Origin: Ohtaekwangia sp036503775
GTDB taxonomy: Bacteria; Bacteroidota; Bacteroidia; Cytophagales; Cyclobacteriaceae
DNA length: 64,000 nt
Direction of reading: 5' to 3'
Assembly (NCBI GenBank): GCA_036503775.1
Contig: DASXWH010000170.1
Coordinates: forward strand, 35,847-99,846
The stretch's first letter is position 1, and each line of letters opens with the position of its first letter. The position numbers were made by a program, and so were the translations under genes. Shown in pieces: positions 50,797 through 58,979 of this stretch. The notes beneath the pieces are model-generated. The model was given only the letters and a program-made list of their open reading frames with translations. It searched no databases and was not told the DNA's origin.

Positions 50797-51966
50797 CTAC
50801 TTCAAAATAGATCTGGAGATGACCAGTTTTTGAATTTCTGAGGTTCCTTCACCGATTGTGCAGAGTTTGGCATCGCGGTAAAATTTCTCTACAGGAAAGT
50901 CTTTAGTGTAGCCATATCCACCGAAAATTTGGACAGCTTCATTGGCTACTTCTACGGCCACTTCAGAGGTATACAATTTTGCCATGGCAGATTCTTTTGA
51001 CACGCTTAAACCTCTGTTTTTCAGATCTCCGGCTCTATACGTCAATAGCCGGGCAGCCTCAATTTTTGTTGCCATATCGGCAAGCTTGAAAGAGATTCCC
51101 TGAAAACTTGCAATTGGCTGATTGAATTGGTGCCTTTCCTTGGAGTATTTCAGAGCAGCATCGAATGCCCCCTGGGCAATACCTAATCCAAGTGCAGCAA
51201 TGGAAATCCGGCCTCCATCAAGCACTTTAAGCGCTTGGATAAAGCCATCACCTTCTTTCCCCAGCATTTGTGATTTGTGAACCCGGCAGTCGCTGAAAAT
51301 CAATTCAGCTGTTTCTGAAGCCCGCATACCGAGTTTGTTTTCCTTTTTACCAGCACTAAAACCGGGTGTGCCTTTTTCAATTACAAAAGTGCTCATTCCG
51401 TGAGAATCTCCGATCTCCCCAGTTCGAACGATAACAACAGCAACATCTCCTGATTTGCCATGGGTAATAAAATTTTTGGCTCCGTTGATCACGAAATAAT
51501 CACCCTTTTTAACCGCTACGGTGCGCATGTTCCCGGCATCAGATCCTGTGTTGGGTTCGGTTAATCCCCAGGCTCCAATCCATTCAGCGGTGGCAAGTTT
51601 TGGAAGGTATTTTACCTTCTGATCCTCATTGCCAAACTGTAAAATGTGATTCGTGCAAAGCGAGTTGTGAGCCGCAACTGAAAGACCGATTGAGCCATCA
51701 ACACGTGAAATTTCAACTATGGCGGTAATGTATTCCGTGTACCCTAAACCGGCTCCCCCGTATTCTTCAGGAACGAGTACTCCCATGAGTCCGAGTGAGC
51801 CCATTTTTTTGAATAGGGGAACAGGAAATTCCTGTCGTTCGTCCCAGTCCATAATATTTGGTCGTATCTCCCGGTTACTGAAGTCACGAGCCATAGCAGC
51901 GATCATCTGCTGACTTTCTGACTCACTAAAGTTTATTGTACCTATTAGGTCTGATTGCAAATCCAT
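50797..51966 (-). CDS. Acyl-CoA dehydrogenase
   Basis: 389 residues, FAD flavoprotein catalysing the first step of beta-oxidation. Motifs: WIGAWGLTEPNTGSDAGNMR near 133-152 and QKLVISRSILK at the end, with the catalytic Glu in CTIGEGTSEIQ. The central region shows the FAD-binding GYGYTKDFPVEKFYRDAK. Length and motifs fit short/medium-chain enzymes; the chain length used is unknown. Single gene with a strong promoter. Confidence 0.94.
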   Translation of the reverse strand: MDLQSDLIGTINFSESESQQMIAAMARDFSNREIRPNIMDWDERQEFPVPLFKKMGSLGLMGVLVPEEYGGAGLGYTEYITAIVEISRVDGSIGLSVAAHNSLCTNHILQFGNEDQKVKYLPKLATAEWIGAWGLTEPNTGSDAGNMRTVAVKKGDYFVINGAKNFITHGKSGDVAVVIVRTGEIGDSHGMSTFVIEKGTPGFSAGKKENKLGMRASETAELIFSDCRVHKSQMLGKEGDGFIQALKVLDGGRISIAALGLGIAQGAFDAALKYSKERHQFNQPIASFQGISFKLADMATKIEAARLLTYRAGDLKNRGLSVSKESAMAKLYTSEVAVEVANEAVQIFGGYGYTKDFPVEKFYRDAKLCTIGEGTSEIQKLVISRSILK

Positions 51967-51986
51967 AGTCTATTTCGATTGAGGTG

Positions 51987-52016
51987 CAAAGGTAGAGCGT
52001 TTGAGTAGATAAACAA
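51987..52016 (-). promoter_or_regulatory. Bacteroidota-type promoter of the acyl-CoA dehydrogenase gene
   Basis: On the minus strand TTG, 19 bases, TACCTTTG: an exact match to the consensus, 20 bases before the start codon. Confidence 0.85.
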
Positions 52017-52136
52017 ACGAATGTTTGGTTGGTATCAATTGCGAATTTATCTAAAGGATGGGCTTGTTAAACTGCCCCTTATGTGGCATAATGTTTTAAT
52101 TTCGCGGGTTCAAAACCCTAATTAATCCTTTAATCT

Positions 52137-53450
52137 ATGAAAATTGCTGTAGTTGGCACCGGTTATGTTGGCCTGGTAACCGGAACTTGTTTTTCAGAAA
52201 CAGGTAATACCGTTATCTGTGTAGACATCGACAAAGAAAAAGTCCAGAAGCTTCAGAGTGGCAAGATTACAATTTATGAACCTGGTTTAGAGCAGTTGTT
52301 CGAACGTAACGTAAAACAGGACCGTCTTTTCTTTACAACCGATCTCGCGGAAGGAATAAAAGATGCTAAAGTTATTTTCCTCGCACTCCCCACACCTCCA
52401 GGTGAAGATGGGTCAGCCGATCTTAAATACATCCTTAAAGTAGCTGATGATCTGGGTTCGCTTTTGAATGAATATGCCGTTATCGTTGACAAAAGTACCG
52501 TACCTGTGGGTACGGCTGATAAAGTACGCGAAAGAATTGCTGCTAAAGCTAAAGTTGATTTTGACGTGGTTTCTAACCCTGAGTTTTTGCGGGAGGGAGT
52601 AGCTGTAGAAGATTTCATGAAGCCCGACCGCGTTGTTATAGGAACAAAGTCTCCACGGGCTCAGAAGGTAATGGAAGCCCTTTATGCACCTTATGTGAGA
52701 CAAGGGAATCCAATTATTTTTATGGATGAGCGTTCCGCAGAGTTAACTAAGTATGCGGCCAACTCTTTCCTGGCTACCAAGATTTCTTTTATGAATGAAA
52801 TAGCCAATCTCTGTGAATTGGTTGGTGCCGATGTGGATGCTGTTCGTAAGGGTGTTGGAACAGATAGCCGGATAGGAAAGCGATTTTTATTTCCAGGCAT
52901 TGGTTACGGAGGGAGCTGCTTCCCCAAAGATGTTCAGGCTCTTGCTAAATCGTCTGATGATGCTGCATATAATTTTAAAATATTAAAAGCGGTTATGGAT
53001 GTGAATGCTGCGCAAAAGACCAAGATGATCCCGGGAATAAAGAAATTTTTCAAGAACAACCTGAAAGGAAAGGTGATCGCCATGTGGGGTCTGGCGTTCA
53101 AACCGCATACAGATGATATTCGGGAAGCTCCATCCCTATACAACATAGAAGAACTCCTAAGTGCCGGTGCAATCATTAAGGCACATGATCCTGAAGGAAT
53201 GGATAACGTAAAACGTCTGCTGGGTGATAAAATCCAATACTGCAAAACGCCATATGAGGCAGCAGAAGGTGCAGATGCAATCTTTATTGCCACTGAATGG
53301 CCTGAATTCCGGACACCTGATTTTGAACGATTATCCTCTATTCTTAAAGCAAAGGTTATTTTTGACGGAAGAAATTTGTATGACCTTTCACTTATCAAAG
53401 ACATGGGATATACCTATTACAGTATTGGAAGGGAGGCAGTGAATGGCTAA
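52137..53450 (+). CDS. UDP-glucose 6-dehydrogenase
   Basis: 437 residues. It oxidises UDP-glucose to UDP-glucuronate with two NAD. NAD-binding loop GTGYVGLVTGTCFSETGN at 7-24, VDKSTVPVGT at 118-127, and catalytic C261 in GYGGSCFPKD. It opens a nucleotide-sugar group: its product is the substrate of the next gene, which overlaps it by 8 bases. Upstream (52064-52092) TTGTTA-N17-CATAAT resembles a sigma-70-like promoter rather than the Bacteroidota type. Confidence 0.95.
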   Translation: MKIAVVGTGYVGLVTGTCFSETGNTVICVDIDKEKVQKLQSGKITIYEPGLEQLFERNVKQDRLFFTTDLAEGIKDAKVIFLALPTPPGEDGSADLKYILKVADDLGSLLNEYAVIVDKSTVPVGTADKVRERIAAKAKVDFDVVSNPEFLREGVAVEDFMKPDRVVIGTKSPRAQKVMEALYAPYVRQGNPIIFMDERSAELTKYAANSFLATKISFMNEIANLCELVGADVDAVRKGVGTDSRIGKRFLFPGIGYGGSCFPKDVQALAKSSDDAAYNFKILKAVMDVNAAQKTKMIPGIKKFFKNNLKGKVIAMWGLAFKPHTDDIREAPSLYNIEELLSAGAIIKAHDPEGMDNVKRLLGDKIQYCKTPYEAAEGADAIFIATEWPEFRTPDFERLSSILKAKVIFDGRNLYDLSLIKDMGYTYYSIGREAVNG

Positions 53451-54432
53451 ACAACGTGTTTTAATAACAGGTGGTGCCGGCTTTCTGGGTTCACATTTGT
53501 GTGACAAATTTCTCAAAGAAGGATTCCATGTTATAGCGATGGACAACCTGATCACAGGCGACCTTCGTAATATTGAACATCTATTTAAACATCCTGATTT
53601 TGAATTCTATCACCATGATGTATCGACCTTTGTTCACGTGCCTGGTGAGCTTCATTACATATTACATTTTGCATCACCTGCCAGCCCGATAGATTACCTG
53701 AAAATTCCTATTCAAACCTTAAAGGTAGGTTCATTAGGTACCCACAATTTGCTGGGATTGGCACGTGCTAAAAAAGCCAGGATTCTGGTGGCTTCCACTT
53801 CAGAAGTTTATGGTGATCCGCTGGTTCACCCACAAACGGAAGAGTACTATGGTAATGTAAATCCTATTGGTCCGCGTGGTGTTTATGATGAAGCTAAACG
53901 TTTCCAGGAGGCAATAACAATGGCTTATCATACCTATCATGGTTTGGAAACGCGTATTGTCCGGATTTTTAATACCTATGGCCCGCGTATGAGACTGAAT
54001 GATGGTAGAGTTTTGCCGGCCTTCATCGGTCAGGCTTTGCGTGGTGAGGACCTTACCGTATTTGGTGACGGATCTCAGACACGCTCATTCTGCTATGTGG
54101 CTGATGAGGTGGATGGTATTTTTAAGTTACTGATGTCTGATTATCACCTGCCCATGAATATTGGTAATCCTGGAGAAATTACCATTCGTGATTTTGCGGA
54201 AGAGATTGTAAAACTTACCGGAACAAAACAGAAGGTAGTCTATAAACCACTACCGCAAGATGACCCTAAACAACGACAACCGAACATCACCAAGGCAAAA
54301 GAGATTTTGGGATGGGAGCCGAAGGTGTCAAGAGCAGAAGGCTTGAAAATCACGTATGAGTATTTCAAGTCACTACCACAGGAAGTACTTTATCAACGCG
54401 ATCACAAAAGTTTCGAGAAATACATTCGTTAA
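53443..54432 (+). CDS. UDP-glucuronate decarboxylase (UDP-xylose synthase)
   Basis: 329 residues, short-chain dehydrogenase fold: GGAGFLGSHLCDKFLKEG at 9-26, STSEVYGDPL near 126, and Y and K of GVYDEAKRFQEA near 150. Family features ASPASP and NTYGPRMRLNDGRVLPAFIG mark it as a UXS, converting UDP-glucuronate to UDP-xylose. The start overlaps the ugd stop (ATGGCTAA), so translation is coupled. Confidence 0.92.
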   Translation: MAKQRVLITGGAGFLGSHLCDKFLKEGFHVIAMDNLITGDLRNIEHLFKHPDFEFYHHDVSTFVHVPGELHYILHFASPASPIDYLKIPIQTLKVGSLGTHNLLGLARAKKARILVASTSEVYGDPLVHPQTEEYYGNVNPIGPRGVYDEAKRFQEAITMAYHTYHGLETRIVRIFNTYGPRMRLNDGRVLPAFIGQALRGEDLTVFGDGSQTRSFCYVADEVDGIFKLLMSDYHLPMNIGNPGEITIRDFAEEIVKLTGTKQKVVYKPLPQDDPKQRQPNITKAKEILGWEPKVSRAEGLKITYEYFKSLPQEVLYQRDHKSFEKYIR

Positions 54433-54441
54433 TCTAAAAGC

Positions 54442-55500
54442 ATGGCAAAGAGAAGTATCCTGATTACTGGCGGAGCTGGATTTATAGGTTCTCATGTTAT
54501 TCGAAGATTTGTTAACCAGTACCCGGAATATTCCATCATTAATCTGGACAAGCTTACCTATGCCGGTAATCTCGAAAACCTGAAGGACGTTGAGCGTAAA
54601 CCGAATTACCATTTCGAAAGGGGGGATATTCTGGATGTAGAATTTCTGTTTTCCGTATTCAAAAAATACGAGATCTCCGGAGTTATTCACCTGGCCGCAG
54701 AATCTCATGTAGACAGATCATTGCACAATCCATCAGAGTTTGCTTTTACCAATATCATCGGCACCTTAAACATACTTCGTGCTGCTCAGGCCGCATGGAC
54801 AGGCTCTTTTGAGAATAAAGTTTTCTATCACATCTCTACGGATGAGGTTTACGGATCTGCGGAGCATGGCGGTTTCTTTACCGAAGAAACACCGATTGAT
54901 CCGCGATCTCCATACTCGGCTTCCAAAGCCAGCAGTGATCATTTTGTTCAGGCATTTAACAATAGTTATGGCCTGCCCACTATCATAAGCCGATGTTCCA
55001 ATAATTATGGCCCTTATCATTTTCCTGAAAAGCTCATTCCGCTGATGATAAACAATATTATTCAGCAGAAACCACTTCCGGTTTATGGCAAAGGAGAAAA
55101 CATTCGCGATTGGCTTTTTGTGGAAGATCATGCCTCTGCGATTGATGCGATTTTTCACAAAGGAAAAATCGGACAGGTTTACAACATTGGCGGTAATAAT
55201 GAATGGAAGAATATTGATCTGGTAAAGCTTCTGTGTTACATCATGGATAAAAAGCTTAATCGCGAAGATGGGACCTCCGCTCAATTGATCACCTATGTGA
55301 CGGATCGCCCCGGTCATGATTTGCGCTATGCGATCGATCCTTCAAAATTAATAAGCGAAACCGGCTGGAGACCTGAAGTAACTTTTGAAGTGGGTCTTGA
55401 GAAAACGGTAGAGTGGTACCTGGCCAATCAGGAGTGGCTTGCGCACGTTACTTCTGGTGAATACCTTCAGTATTATACCAAAATGTATCAGGGTAGATAA
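54442..55500 (+). CDS. rfbB: dTDP-glucose 4,6-dehydratase
   Basis: 352 residues. GGAGFIGSHVIRRFVNQYPE at the N-terminus, STDEVYGSAEHGGFFTE near 135, and YSASKASSDHFVQAFNNSYG near 160 with the catalytic Tyr and Lys. It makes dTDP-4-keto-6-deoxyglucose, precursor of rhamnose and other deoxysugars in the O-antigen or capsule. The next gene supplies its substrate. rfbC and rfbD are not in the window. Confidence 0.95.
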   Translation: MAKRSILITGGAGFIGSHVIRRFVNQYPEYSIINLDKLTYAGNLENLKDVERKPNYHFERGDILDVEFLFSVFKKYEISGVIHLAAESHVDRSLHNPSEFAFTNIIGTLNILRAAQAAWTGSFENKVFYHISTDEVYGSAEHGGFFTEETPIDPRSPYSASKASSDHFVQAFNNSYGLPTIISRCSNNYGPYHFPEKLIPLMINNIIQQKPLPVYGKGENIRDWLFVEDHASAIDAIFHKGKIGQVYNIGGNNEWKNIDLVKLLCYIMDKKLNREDGTSAQLITYVTDRPGHDLRYAIDPSKLISETGWRPEVTFEVGLEKTVEWYLANQEWLAHVTSGEYLQYYTKMYQGR

Positions 55501-55529
55501 TATCAACCTTAACGCTTAACCAAGCTAAC

Positions 55530-56396
55530 ATGAAAGGAATTATTCTGGCTGGCGGATCAGGAACGAGGCTGTATCCGTTAACCCTTGCCATCAGTAAACA
55601 GCTAATGCCTTTGTATGATAAGCCCATGATCTATTATCCCTTGTCGGTGTTGATGATGGCTGGCATTAGTGAAGTTTTAATCATCTCCACACCGCATGAT
55701 ATGCCCATGTTTCAAAAGCTTCTGGGTGATGGTAAAAAACTGGGATGTTCTTTCCAATATCAGATCCAACCCAGTCCTGATGGGCTCGCACAGGCTTTTA
55801 TTATCGGAGAAAAATTCATTGGTGATGATAAGGTGGCTTTAATTCTGGGTGATAATATTTTTTATGGCTCCGGAATGCAAAAGCTGTTGCAAAGTAATGT
55901 CGATCCTATAGGAGGTGTTGTTTTTGCATATCATGTGACGGATCCTGAACGGTATGGTGTGGTTGAATTTGATGGTAACCGAAATGTGATTTCAATTGAA
56001 GAGAAACCGAAAGTTCCGAAATCAAATTATGCTGTGCCTGGCTTGTACTTCTATGACAATGAAGTTGTAAAAATCGCGAAGGCCTTAAAGCCCAGTCCAC
56101 GTGGCGAGCTTGAAATTACCGATGTGAATAATGAGTATTTAAGGCGAGGGAAATTAAAAGTTGCACTGATGAGCAGGGGAACCGCCTGGCTGGACACGGG
56201 TACTTTTGATTCATTGATGCAAGCGTCAAATTTTGTACAGGTAATTGAGCAACGGCAGGGATTGAAGATCGGATGTATTGAAGAGGTAGCCTACCGAATG
56301 GGCTTTATTTCCAAGGAACAGTTATTGGAACTGGCCAAACCACTTGAAAAAAGTGGATATGGTACCTATTTGAGAAACCTTCCTGATTACATATAG
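55530..56396 (+). CDS. rfbA: Glucose-1-phosphate thymidylyltransferase
   Basis: 288 residues. GGSGTRLYPLTLAISKQLMP at 8-27 is the nucleotidyltransferase loop, followed by YDKPMIYYPLSVLMMAGI. It forms dTDP-glucose from glucose-1-phosphate and dTTP. It lies 29 bases downstream of rfbB, so the dTDP-sugar pair is in reverse biochemical order, which is common. Confidence 0.96.
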   Translation: MKGIILAGGSGTRLYPLTLAISKQLMPLYDKPMIYYPLSVLMMAGISEVLIISTPHDMPMFQKLLGDGKKLGCSFQYQIQPSPDGLAQAFIIGEKFIGDDKVALILGDNIFYGSGMQKLLQSNVDPIGGVVFAYHVTDPERYGVVEFDGNRNVISIEEKPKVPKSNYAVPGLYFYDNEVVKIAKALKPSPRGELEITDVNNEYLRRGKLKVALMSRGTAWLDTGTFDSLMQASNFVQVIEQRQGLKIGCIEEVAYRMGFISKEQLLELAKPLEKSGYGTYLRNLPDYI

Positions 56397-56407
56397 ACAA
56401 GCGGCCG

Positions 56408-57025
56408 GTGATACACCAGGCTTTTATAGAAACGACAGGGAGCTATTCGAATGATAAAGCTCTCCTCAATTCGCTTTGGAGTGAAATTGAAAAAAACTAT
56501 TCCTCATCGTTCAGGCATTACCACAATCTTAATCACCTAAATTTTCTTCTGGCTGAACTTTCAGAGGTAAGAGATCAGCTTTTGGATTGGGATACAGTTA
56601 TCTTTTCAATCGTCTACCACGATGTGGTTTACCGTGTATTGAAAAGCAACAATGAAGAAAAAAGTGCCGAGATAGCTTCAAAGCGACTGAACCAATTGAA
56701 ATATCCTCGGGAGCGAATTGATATCTGCACGCAGATGATCTTAGCCACCAAAAAACATTCGTCAAGTAATCATTCTGATATTAACTTTTTTACGGACTCG
56801 GATTTGGCCGTATTAGGACAAGACTGGGAGACCTATCAGAAATATGCTCAGGGTGTTCGCAAAGAGTATTCCATTTATCCTGACATCATTTATAATCCTG
56901 GAAGAAAGAACGTACTCAGGCATTTTCTGGAAATGAAAAAAATTTTTAAGACCCCGTATTTTTTTCATGCGTACGAAAACCAGGCGAGGGTAAATCTGCA
57001 ACAAGAGTTGCTCTCACTTGAATGA
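56408..57025 (+). CDS. HD-like metal-dependent phosphohydrolase
   Basis: 205 residues from a GTG (56408), 11 bases after rfbA. It has the motifs RHYHNLNHLNFLL at 36-48, YHDVVYRVLKSNNEEKSAEI at 70-89, and an all-helical core: the family annotated as predicted HD-superfamily metal-dependent phosphohydrolase. H43 and H71-D72 are likely metal ligands. The substrate is unknown. The position in the sugar group may only be by chance. Confidence 0.75.
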   Translation: MIHQAFIETTGSYSNDKALLNSLWSEIEKNYSSSFRHYHNLNHLNFLLAELSEVRDQLLDWDTVIFSIVYHDVVYRVLKSNNEEKSAEIASKRLNQLKYPRERIDICTQMILATKKHSSSNHSDINFFTDSDLAVLGQDWETYQKYAQGVRKEYSIYPDIIYNPGRKNVLRHFLEMKKIFKTPYFFHAYENQARVNLQQELLSLE

Positions 57026-57071
57026 ATCAAAATCTTCATTTTCTGCTCAAATTCGCATTCTATTTCGTTTT

Positions 57072-57101
57072 TTGCGAATGATCAAAAATTCTATACTTTT
57101 G
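57072..57101 (+). promoter_or_regulatory. Bacteroidota-type promoter of the rimP-nusA-infB operon
   Basis: TTG at 57072-57074, 19 bases, TACTTTTG at 57094-57101: an exact consensus match, 70 bases before rimP. Confidence 0.85.
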
Positions 57102-57126
57102 CAGCGAGTTTCTGAATTAACCATTT

Positions 57127-57150
57127 AGAGGGGACGAACAAGTCCCCTCT
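57127..57150 (+). promoter_or_regulatory. Leader hairpin upstream of rimP
   Basis: A perfect 9-bp stem AGAGGGGAC/GTCCCCTCT with loop GAACAA, then TTGTTT. It lies within the transcribed leader, about 20 bases after the predicted transcription start, and looks like an attenuator or a binding site. The T-run is weak for a full terminator. Confidence 0.6.
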
Positions 57151-57171
57151 TTGTTTATAGAAAATTTTGGG

Positions 57172-57636
57172 ATGGACATAATCGGAGAAATCAGGCAGCT
57201 GGCTGAGGCAGGATTGAATAATCCGGCTCTTTTTGTTGTTGACGTGATAGTATCCTCAAAGAATGGCCCCCGTAAAGTGCTGGTTTTGCTGGACGGTGAT
57301 CAGGGTGTTTCAATTGATGATTGTGCCAACCTGAGCCGGGAGCTTTCAAAAGCGTTGGATGAAGTTTCCTGGATGGAAGACAGTTATACGCTCGAGGTAT
57401 CAACACCAGGTGTAGACCACCCGCTAAAACTCAAGCGTCAGTACAACCGGAACATTGGCCGGAAATTGAAAGTGAAAGTGGCTGACAAAACCATTGAAGG
57501 CCGGCTCTCAGCAGTGAACGAAGAAAAAATTATACTGATCCAGGAAACAGGATCAGGAAAAAAGAAAGAAGAAAAACCAGTGGAGGTCCTTTTTTCAGAA
57601 ATAGAAAAAGCTTTTGTGATAGTTAGTTTTAAATAA
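57172..57636 (+). CDS. rimP: Ribosome maturation factor RimP
   Basis: 154 residues from the ATG at 57172 (MDIIGEIRQLAEAGL). Contains LFVVDVIVSSKNGPRKVLVL, LDGDQGVSIDDCANLSRELS and LEVSTPGVDHPLKLKRQYNR, the RimP signature, and the C-terminal SH3-like domain. It assists assembly of the 30S subunit. A TTG seven codons upstream is open, but it overlaps the hairpin's 3' edge, so I prefer the ATG. nusA follows 9 bases later. Confidence 0.93.
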   Translation: MDIIGEIRQLAEAGLNNPALFVVDVIVSSKNGPRKVLVLLDGDQGVSIDDCANLSRELSKALDEVSWMEDSYTLEVSTPGVDHPLKLKRQYNRNIGRKLKVKVADKTIEGRLSAVNEEKIILIQETGSGKKKEEKPVEVLFSEIEKAFVIVSFK

Positions 57637-57645
57637 GACGTAACC

Positions 57646-58890
57646 ATGGATGCACATGAATTAATTCAGTCGTTTGCTGAATTTGCCAAGCAGAAGAACA
57701 TTGATCGTCCAACGATGATCCGAATCCTGGAAGATGTTTTCAGGAACATGATCCGCAAAAAGTACGAGTCGGATGAAAACTTTGACATCATTATCAATGC
57801 GGATAAAGGTGACCTTGAAATTTACCGCTTCCGCGAAATTGTAGATGATGATTCGGAAGACATCTGGGACTTTGATAAAGTAAGTCTGACAGAAGCGCGT
57901 AAGATCGAGCCTGATTTTGAAGTGGGCGAAGAGGTTTCTGAACAGGTGTTTATTGAAGACTTTGGTCGCAGAGCTGTGACAACGGCACGTCAGACACTCA
58001 TTCAGAAGGTAAAAGACCTTGAAAAAGATATTCTGTTCCAGAAGTACAAAGATATTGTTGGTGAAATCATCACCGGAGAAGTCTATCAGATATTGAGTAA
58101 GGAAGTATTGCTTACCGATGCTGAAGGAAATGAAATCTCAGTTCCCAGAAGTGAGCAAATTCAGAAGGATCGCTATCGCAAGGGAGAAAACGTACGGGCG
58201 ATTGTACACAAAGTGGAAATGGTTAACGGAAATCCGAAGATCATCCTCTCCCGCACCTCTCCGGTATTCCTGGAAAGACTGTTCGAACAGGAAGTTCCTG
58301 AAGTATATGATGGGTTGATCACCATAAAGAAAGTTGTACGTGAACCAGGCGAGCGTGCAAAAGTGGCGGTTGAATCTTATGATGACAGAATTGATCCGGT
58401 AGGAGCCTGTGTCGGTATGAAGGGATCACGCATTCACGCCATTGTTCGTGAACTGCAGAACGAAAACATTGATGTAATTAACTATACCGAAAACCTGGAA
58501 CTCTACATCCAGCGGGCATTGAGTCCGGCTAAAATTTCATCCATTAAAGTGGACAAGGAAAATGGCCGTGTTTCAGTTTACCTCAAGCCAGACCAGGTAT
58601 CACTTGCCATAGGTAAAGGTGGCTTGAATATTAAACTGGCCAGCCGTTTGGTTGGATATGAAATTGACGTATTCCGTGAATTGGCTGAAGGTCAAAGCGA
58701 GGAAGACGTTGATCTTGGCGAATTCTCTGATGAGATCGAAAGCTGGGTAATCGATGAGCTCAACCGCATCGGTCTGGATACGGCCAAAAGTGTATTAAAC
58801 CTGTCCAAGGATGAATTGGTTAGAAGAACTGACCTTGAAGAGGAAACGGTTGAGAGTGTATTGAATATTTTGAAGCGTGAGTTTGAATAA
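57646..58890 (+). CDS. nusA: Transcription termination/antitermination factor NusA
   Basis: 414 residues. N-terminal polymerase-binding domain (1-130), S1 domain (about 135-200), KH1 (GACVGMKGSRIHAIVRELQN near 260) and KH2 (LAIGKGGLNIKLASRLVGYE near 325). The C-terminus carries a short helix-hairpin-helix-like segment (LDTAKSVLNLSKDELVRRTD). NusA binds RNA polymerase and nascent RNA and governs pausing, termination and antitermination, so feedback on its own operon through the leader hairpin is possible. Confidence 0.97.
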   Translation: MDAHELIQSFAEFAKQKNIDRPTMIRILEDVFRNMIRKKYESDENFDIIINADKGDLEIYRFREIVDDDSEDIWDFDKVSLTEARKIEPDFEVGEEVSEQVFIEDFGRRAVTTARQTLIQKVKDLEKDILFQKYKDIVGEIITGEVYQILSKEVLLTDAEGNEISVPRSEQIQKDRYRKGENVRAIVHKVEMVNGNPKIILSRTSPVFLERLFEQEVPEVYDGLITIKKVVREPGERAKVAVESYDDRIDPVGACVGMKGSRIHAIVRELQNENIDVINYTENLELYIQRALSPAKISSIKVDKENGRVSVYLKPDQVSLAIGKGGLNIKLASRLVGYEIDVFRELAEGQSEEDVDLGEFSDEIESWVIDELNRIGLDTAKSVLNLSKDELVRRTDLEEETVESVLNILKREFE

Positions 58891-58979
58891 TCGTTTGCGT
58901 CTATTGGAGTTGTGATAACGACCAATTAACCGCGAACCTTTTTAAAGTCTTTAAAAAACAGGCATATTTGAGTTTGAGT

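Noticed and set aside
57151..57171. TTG start for rimP at 57151
   Set aside because: It abuts the leader hairpin and adds residues not seen at the start of RimP; the ATG at 57172 fits the family.
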